Source: an uncultured Eggerthellaceae bacterium (lineage in GTDB: Bacteria; Actinomycetota; Coriobacteriia; Coriobacteriales; Eggerthellaceae). Taken from it: a stretch of 9,014 bases of DNA. The notes under the pieces are model-generated. The model ran no database searches. It saw nothing but the letters and a program-made list of their open reading frames with translations, and was not told the origin of the DNA. Below are positions 5,949 through 9,014 of this stretch, one piece after another (position 1 is the stretch's first letter; every line of letters begins with the position of its first letter). The translations under genes were made by a program, and so were the position numbers. The stretch spans positions 1 to 9,014 of the forward strand of contig CAKTWD010000069.1 of assembly GCA_934630485.1 (NCBI GenBank), read 5' to 3'.

Positions 5949-6893
5949 TTAATCATCTGCGACATCGATAGCCGCTTTAAGAGACGCAACCTCGGAATCG
6001 GAAAGAACGCGCCATGAACCGCGCTCGAGACTGCCGAGATCAAGCGGCCCGAATGTATCGCGATGAAGCGCCACGACGGGATGGCCGATGGCGGCGAACA
6101 TACGCTTCACCTGATGGTAGCGTCCTTCCCTAATGCCGATGCTCACGTAGCTTCGCGCACGCGAGCGCTCCTTCAGGATCTCGGCGTACACGCGCGACCC
6201 GCCGCGAACCACCTGCGACGGCATAACCAGCATCTCCGCAGCGCGATCGGCTTTACGACCCTGCAGGATATCGACCTCGGCAGGTTGGGTCATCCCATCA
6301 TCAAGCTGGATTCCCCGTCGAAGCTGATCAAGCTGCTTTGCCGTGGGGGTGCCCTCCACACAGGCAAGATAAACCTTCTTCACGTGATGACGCGGATGAA
6401 GCAAGCCGTTTCCAAGCTCGCCGTCGGTTGAGAACAAAAGCAAACCGGTTGTGTCGGTGTCCAAACGACCGATCGGGAAAAGCCCAGGATAGCGACCGAT
6501 CGGAGCCAAATCGGCAACGCAGGGGCGCTCGAGCTGATCGTGCATGGTGGTGATAACCCCTGCGGGTTTGTGCATCATGATGGTGGTCGAACCATCGCCA
6601 AGCTTCACAACGACGCCGTCGACAGCCACGACATCGACTAGCGGATCAACCTTGCTTCCAAGCTCCGTCACCACTTCCCCGTTGACGGTAACGCGACCCG
6701 CGGTCATAAGGTTCTCGGAGCCACGTCTTGATGCAGCACCCGCACGCGCAAGGAATTTCTGCAGACGCATAGGGACAAGGCGTCCCCCCTCGCCGTCTTC
6801 AGGGCGATCGGAGAAATCAGGGCTTGAAACGACCGTGTCGTCGATCGTGGGATCATTCATGTTGTCGCTTTCGGCGTTGCTCACTCTACTCAC
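5949..6893 (-). CDS. RsuA/RluB-family rRNA pseudouridine synthase
   Basis: A 314-residue enzyme that isomerises a uridine in rRNA to pseudouridine. An S4 RNA-binding domain spans about 42-90 (MRLQKFLARAGAASRR, NGEVV). The catalytic domain carries GRLDTDTTGLLL with catalytic D145, LLHPRHH, and GRYHQVKRMF at 257-266. Position beside scpB is typical of RluB (23S rRNA), but GRYHQVKRMF and the following LHR are closer to RsuA (16S rRNA); RluB usually has GRNRQVRRM. The target is therefore open. Residues about 212-247 look like an insertion relative to both. The start is uncertain: the longest frame begins with GTG inside the scpB stop region (8-base overlap) without a clear ribosome binding site; GTG at 6884 or ATG at 6860 are alternatives. 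The first 40 residues are acidic and not conserved. Confidence 0.9.
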   Translation of the reverse strand: MSRVSNAESDNMNDPTIDDTVVSSPDFSDRPEDGEGGRLVPMRLQKFLARAGAASRRGSENLMTAGRVTVNGEVVTELGSKVDPLVDVVAVDGVVVKLGDGSTTIMMHKPAGVITTMHDQLERPCVADLAPIGRYPGLFPIGRLDTDTTGLLLFSTDGELGNGLLHPRHHVKKVYLACVEGTPTAKQLDQLRRGIQLDDGMTQPAEVDILQGRKADRAAEMLVMPSQVVRGGSRVYAEILKERSRARSYVSIGIREGRYHQVKRMFAAIGHPVVALHRDTFGPLDLGSLERGSWRVLSDSEVASLKAAIDVADD

Positions 6894-7593
6894 TGTCCAT
6901 ATCGAACGTCAGGCTATCGAAATCGATCTTCTCAACGGTCGCAAACGGAGATTCGTCGATGCCCGTAAGACCCGCGATCCCCGCCGCCACCTCATCGTCG
7001 GTGGGCTCGTTAGCCGCCTGAGTGGCACCCAAACGCTCGCGAATAAGCTGCGCGGTCTTCTCGTCGGGGGCAAACCCCTCAAGATCAGGCAGATCACGCG
7101 GGGAAGCCAGCCCGAACTTCTCGAGAAAAGCCGCACTCGTGCCGTAAAGAACAGGATTACCCGGTGCGTCAGAGGTTCCAGCCTCGCGAATAAGCCCGCG
7201 ATCGAGCAACGTACTGACAACACCGTCGGAATTCACGCCACGGATGGCAGCAATCTGAGCACGCGTCATAGGCTGCCCGTACGCAATGATGGAAAGCACC
7301 TCGAGAGCCGCCTGAGACATCTTACGCGTGTCCCAGGAAAGGACGTACTTCTGCAAAAGCGCATCAAAGCTTGGATGCGTGTACAAACGCCAACCACCGG
7401 CAACCTCAATGAGCTGAATCCCACGCTCGTCCTGCTTAAGACGGTCGCGCAACGCCTCAAGGCCCAGCACGACATCTGAAGTATCGCACTCGAGCATTTC
7501 CGCCAACGTGATGGCGTTCACTGGCTCGTTCGTAACGAACAGCAAAGCCTCAAGCGCGGCTGGCAACTGCTCCTTTTGCAATCCCTCGAACAT
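6886..7593 (-). CDS. scpB: Segregation and condensation protein B
   Basis: A 235-residue ScpB, the winged-helix dimer that binds the ScpA kleisin in the Smc-ScpAB condensin, which acts on the nucleoid to organise and separate sister chromosomes. The N-terminal winged helix (about 8-85) has ALEALLFVTNEPV; the second (about 90-165) has the highly conserved LSIIAYGQPMTRAQI and IRGVNSDGVVSTLLDRGLI (117-135). Residues after about 190 form an acidic, probably disordered tail, making it somewhat longer than the usual 180-200. GAGGAG lies 5 bases before the ATG, a strong start. It sits 36 bases after scpA, its functional partner. smc is not in the window. Confidence 0.96.
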   Translation of the reverse strand: MFEGLQKEQLPAALEALLFVTNEPVNAITLAEMLECDTSDVVLGLEALRDRLKQDERGIQLIEVAGGWRLYTHPSFDALLQKYVLSWDTRKMSQAALEVLSIIAYGQPMTRAQIAAIRGVNSDGVVSTLLDRGLIREAGTSDAPGNPVLYGTSAAFLEKFGLASPRDLPDLEGFAPDEKTAQLIRERLGATQAANEPTDDEVAAGIAGLTGIDESPFATVEKIDFDSLTFDMDSE

Positions 7594-7598
7594 ATATG

Positions 7599-7604
7599 CT
7601 CCTC
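7599..7604 (-). promoter_or_regulatory. Ribosome binding site of scpB
   Basis: GAGGAG with a 5-base AT-rich spacer before the ATG at 7593 is the strongest Shine-Dalgarno sequence in the left-running gene set apart from that of aroA, and it fixes the scpB start. Confidence 0.75.
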
Positions 7605-7629
7605 AGAGTAGGTCTTTCGATTAAAGGGG

Positions 7630-8424
7630 CTATTCTTCTTCGCCCACCGAAGTGAGCGCATCGTCTCCCGTTAAATCAAGCTCGCCTGAGCCTTCGATGT
7701 AGTCGACCTCGATATCGCCGAACGGGTTGTCCTGCGTAAGATGAACCATTTGCCTTTTGTAAAGCTCAAGCAAAGCAAGAAACGTGACAACGACGATGGG
7801 CGTAGGCGTGTCGTCGTGAATCAGATCCGAGAAACGAAGGTGCTTCTCGTTCGAAAGGCGCCTATGGAGCGCCCTGACATGAACCTCAACGGGAATAGGT
7901 TTCTTGGCGATATGCTCGGACTCAAGCAAAACGACATCGCGACGCGAGAATGCACCCGCCGCCAAGAAACCAATTGCATCAAGCGAAACGTCACGCAGGA
8001 AATCAGGCATGACTTCCGCGAAACGCTCGGGCGCACCGAACGTTCGAGGATGCATGCGAGCTTGCGCCTCCATACGCATGCCCAAAGCAGCAGCTGCGTT
8101 CTTGTACTTCTTGTACTCGATAAGCTTCTCAACGAGTATGTCGCGAGCCTGACTAGGAGTAAGTTCAGTCAGATCCTCAACGGTTTCATCCGTCTCGGCG
8201 GGAATAAGGCTTTGCGCCTTGATTTCAAGGAGCGTGGAGGCAACAAGAAGGAAGTCGCTTGCCACATCAAGATCGAGAGCGCGCATTCTCTCGACTTCAT
8301 CAAGATACTGATTGACGATGTCGTTAACCGAGATAGACCCGATATCAACGCGCTGCCTACCAACAAGATACAGAAGCAAGTCGAAGGGACCCTCGAAACT
8401 TTCAGTACGGACGCGATATGACAT
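7630..8424 (-). CDS. scpA: Segregation and condensation protein A (kleisin)
   Basis: A 264-residue kleisin that bridges the two Smc heads and recruits ScpB. The N-terminal signature FEGPFDLLLYLV (10-21) and SDFLLVASTLLEIKAQSLIP (56-75) form the helices that bind the Smc neck; residues 92-120 (ILVEKLIEYKKYKNAAAAL) continue the family pattern. The C-terminal winged helix (about 185-245) contains IVVVTFLALLELYKRQMV and an acidic FGDIEVDYI end. Length is typical (about 240-270). The ATG comes 3 bases after the stop of the site-2 protease gene, with a GGGG Shine-Dalgarno-like run 6 bases upstream inside that gene, so coupled translation is likely. It is followed by scpB. Confidence 0.96.
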   Translation of the reverse strand: MSYRVRTESFEGPFDLLLYLVGRQRVDIGSISVNDIVNQYLDEVERMRALDLDVASDFLLVASTLLEIKAQSLIPAETDETVEDLTELTPSQARDILVEKLIEYKKYKNAAAALGMRMEAQARMHPRTFGAPERFAEVMPDFLRDVSLDAIGFLAAGAFSRRDVVLLESEHIAKKPIPVEVHVRALHRRLSNEKHLRFSDLIHDDTPTPIVVVTFLALLELYKRQMVHLTQDNPFGDIEVDYIEGSGELDLTGDDALTSVGEEE

Positions 8425-8427
8425 GGC

Positions 8428-9014
8428 CTACCCCATATACGGGAACAGCAGGTCGAAAAGATTGCCCGCCGTGACGTTCAAATACCAACTGAACGGATCG
8501 ATCCTCATGAACTGAGGCAGCAAGATCACCGCGATCATGAAAATCGGAAACGCGTACTGCTGAACCTTATAATACTGAGGCAGGTACTTCTCGGGAAGGA
8601 AGAACGCGAAAATGGACGAACCGTCCAACGGAGGTATCGGAAGAAGATTGAAGAACATCAGATAAAGATTGACCAGCGCAAACATAGGAAGAAAGAGCAA
8701 GAAGAAATAACGGAAGAACTCACTGGCCGTCATCCATTGGAGCACTGGCGCGAAGTTGAAAAGCAAAGCGCCGATTAACGCAGCAAGGCACGCCAAAAGA
8801 AGATTGGCGCAAGGACCTGCCAGCCCAACAATCAGATCGCCCTTTCGGGGATCCTTGAAATATCGGGGGTTATAGGGAACCGGCTTCGCATAACCGAAAA
8901 TGGGCATGTTCATCGACATAAGCAGGAATGGCAAAATCACCGTGCCAAACGGGTCGATGTGCCTTACAGGGTTGAACGAGAGCCTACCCGACCCCTTTGC
9001 AGTAGGGTCGCCCA
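8428..9014 (-). CDS. Site-2 protease (peptidase M50) family protein, 5' end cut by window edge
   Basis: The visible 194 residues read in from the right edge without a start. They match the small M50 family next to scpA in many Gram-positives: GRLSFNPVRHIDPFGT (about 9-24), FGYAKPVPYNPRYFKDPRKGD (39-59, split by the family's conserved prolines), GLAGPCANLLLA (63-74) and NLLPIPPLDGS (122-132), whose D130 is the third zinc ligand. The HEXXH zinc motif lies in the missing N-terminus. Hydrophobic stretches at about 24-38, 60-86, 99-126 and 153-169 indicate a multipass membrane protein. The family cleaves substrates within the membrane; substrates of this short type (without PDZ) are generally not known. 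The first internal start codon (GTG at 8940) would drop conserved residues, so it is not the true start. Confidence 0.9.
   Translation of the reverse strand, partial: GDPTAKGSGRLSFNPVRHIDPFGTVILPFLLMSMNMPIFGYAKPVPYNPRYFKDPRKGDLIVGLAGPCANLLLACLAALIGALLFNFAPVLQWMTASEFFRYFFLLFLPMFALVNLYLMFFNLLPIPPLDGSSIFAFFLPEKYLPQYYKVQQYAFPIFMIAVILLPQFMRIDPFSWYLNVTAGNLFDLLFPYMG

Noticed and set aside
6544..7479. A 311-codon plus-strand frame spanning the opposite strand of the pseudouridine synthase and scpB
   Set aside because: It crosses two well-supported genes, and its Thr/Ser/Arg-rich product is not recognisable.
7741..8421. A 226-codon plus-strand frame opposite scpA
   Set aside because: Shadow of scpA; no conserved motif and no independent start signal noted.
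1..9014. CRISPR array, mobile element, defence or toxin-antitoxin locus
   Set aside because: No spaced direct repeats, transposase or integrase motifs, tRNA-flanked attachment site or small paired genes are visible; genes fill almost the entire window and all are housekeeping families.

Overview
The window is an uninterrupted stretch of bacterial chromosome in which every supported gene lies on the minus strand and is packed end to end. GC-rich third codon positions, ScpA/ScpB instead of MukBEF, and a run of the type scpA-scpB-pseudouridine synthase-cmk (known from Actinomycetota and other Gram-positives) suggest a high-GC Gram-positive. A Coriobacteriia/Eggerthella-like actinomycete is my best guess; this is inferred from gene order and protein style, not from a marker gene. 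I see no rRNA, tRNA, CRISPR array, insertion sequence, phage gene or sign of recent transfer.

Layout in the direction of transcription (high to low coordinates): the 3' part of a site-2 protease (M50) gene entering from the right edge; scpA and scpB (condensin partners); an RsuA/RluB-family rRNA pseudouridine synthase; a 97-base gap with a candidate extended -10 promoter; tyrA (prephenate dehydrogenase with ACT domain); aroA (EPSP synthase); cmk (cytidylate kinase); plsC (1-acylglycerol-3-phosphate acyltransferase); ispH (HMBPP reductase); and the 5' two thirds of a PDZ/radical-SAM/DUF512 protein leaving at the left edge. The two edge genes are incomplete.

Many junctions are 4-11 base overlaps (ispH/DUF512 GTGA, aroA/cmk ATGA, tyrA/aroA 11 bases, scpB/pseudouridine synthase 8 bases) or gaps of 3-36 bases, so translational coupling and one or two long transcripts are likely. 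The genes serve growth-linked housekeeping: chromosome compaction and segregation, ribosome modification, the last shared step to chorismate and the tyrosine branch, CMP recycling, phosphatidic acid synthesis, and the last step of MEP isoprenoid synthesis. The plus-strand reading frames are shadows.

I looked for an undescribed system and found no defence, mobile or toxin-antitoxin locus. The points most worth a second look are the uncharacterised radical-SAM protein coupled to ispH, an RsuA-like signature in a gene occupying the usual RluB position, the AroA subtype, the long terminal extensions of PlsC, and a 12-base motif shared by the two longest intergenic gaps.
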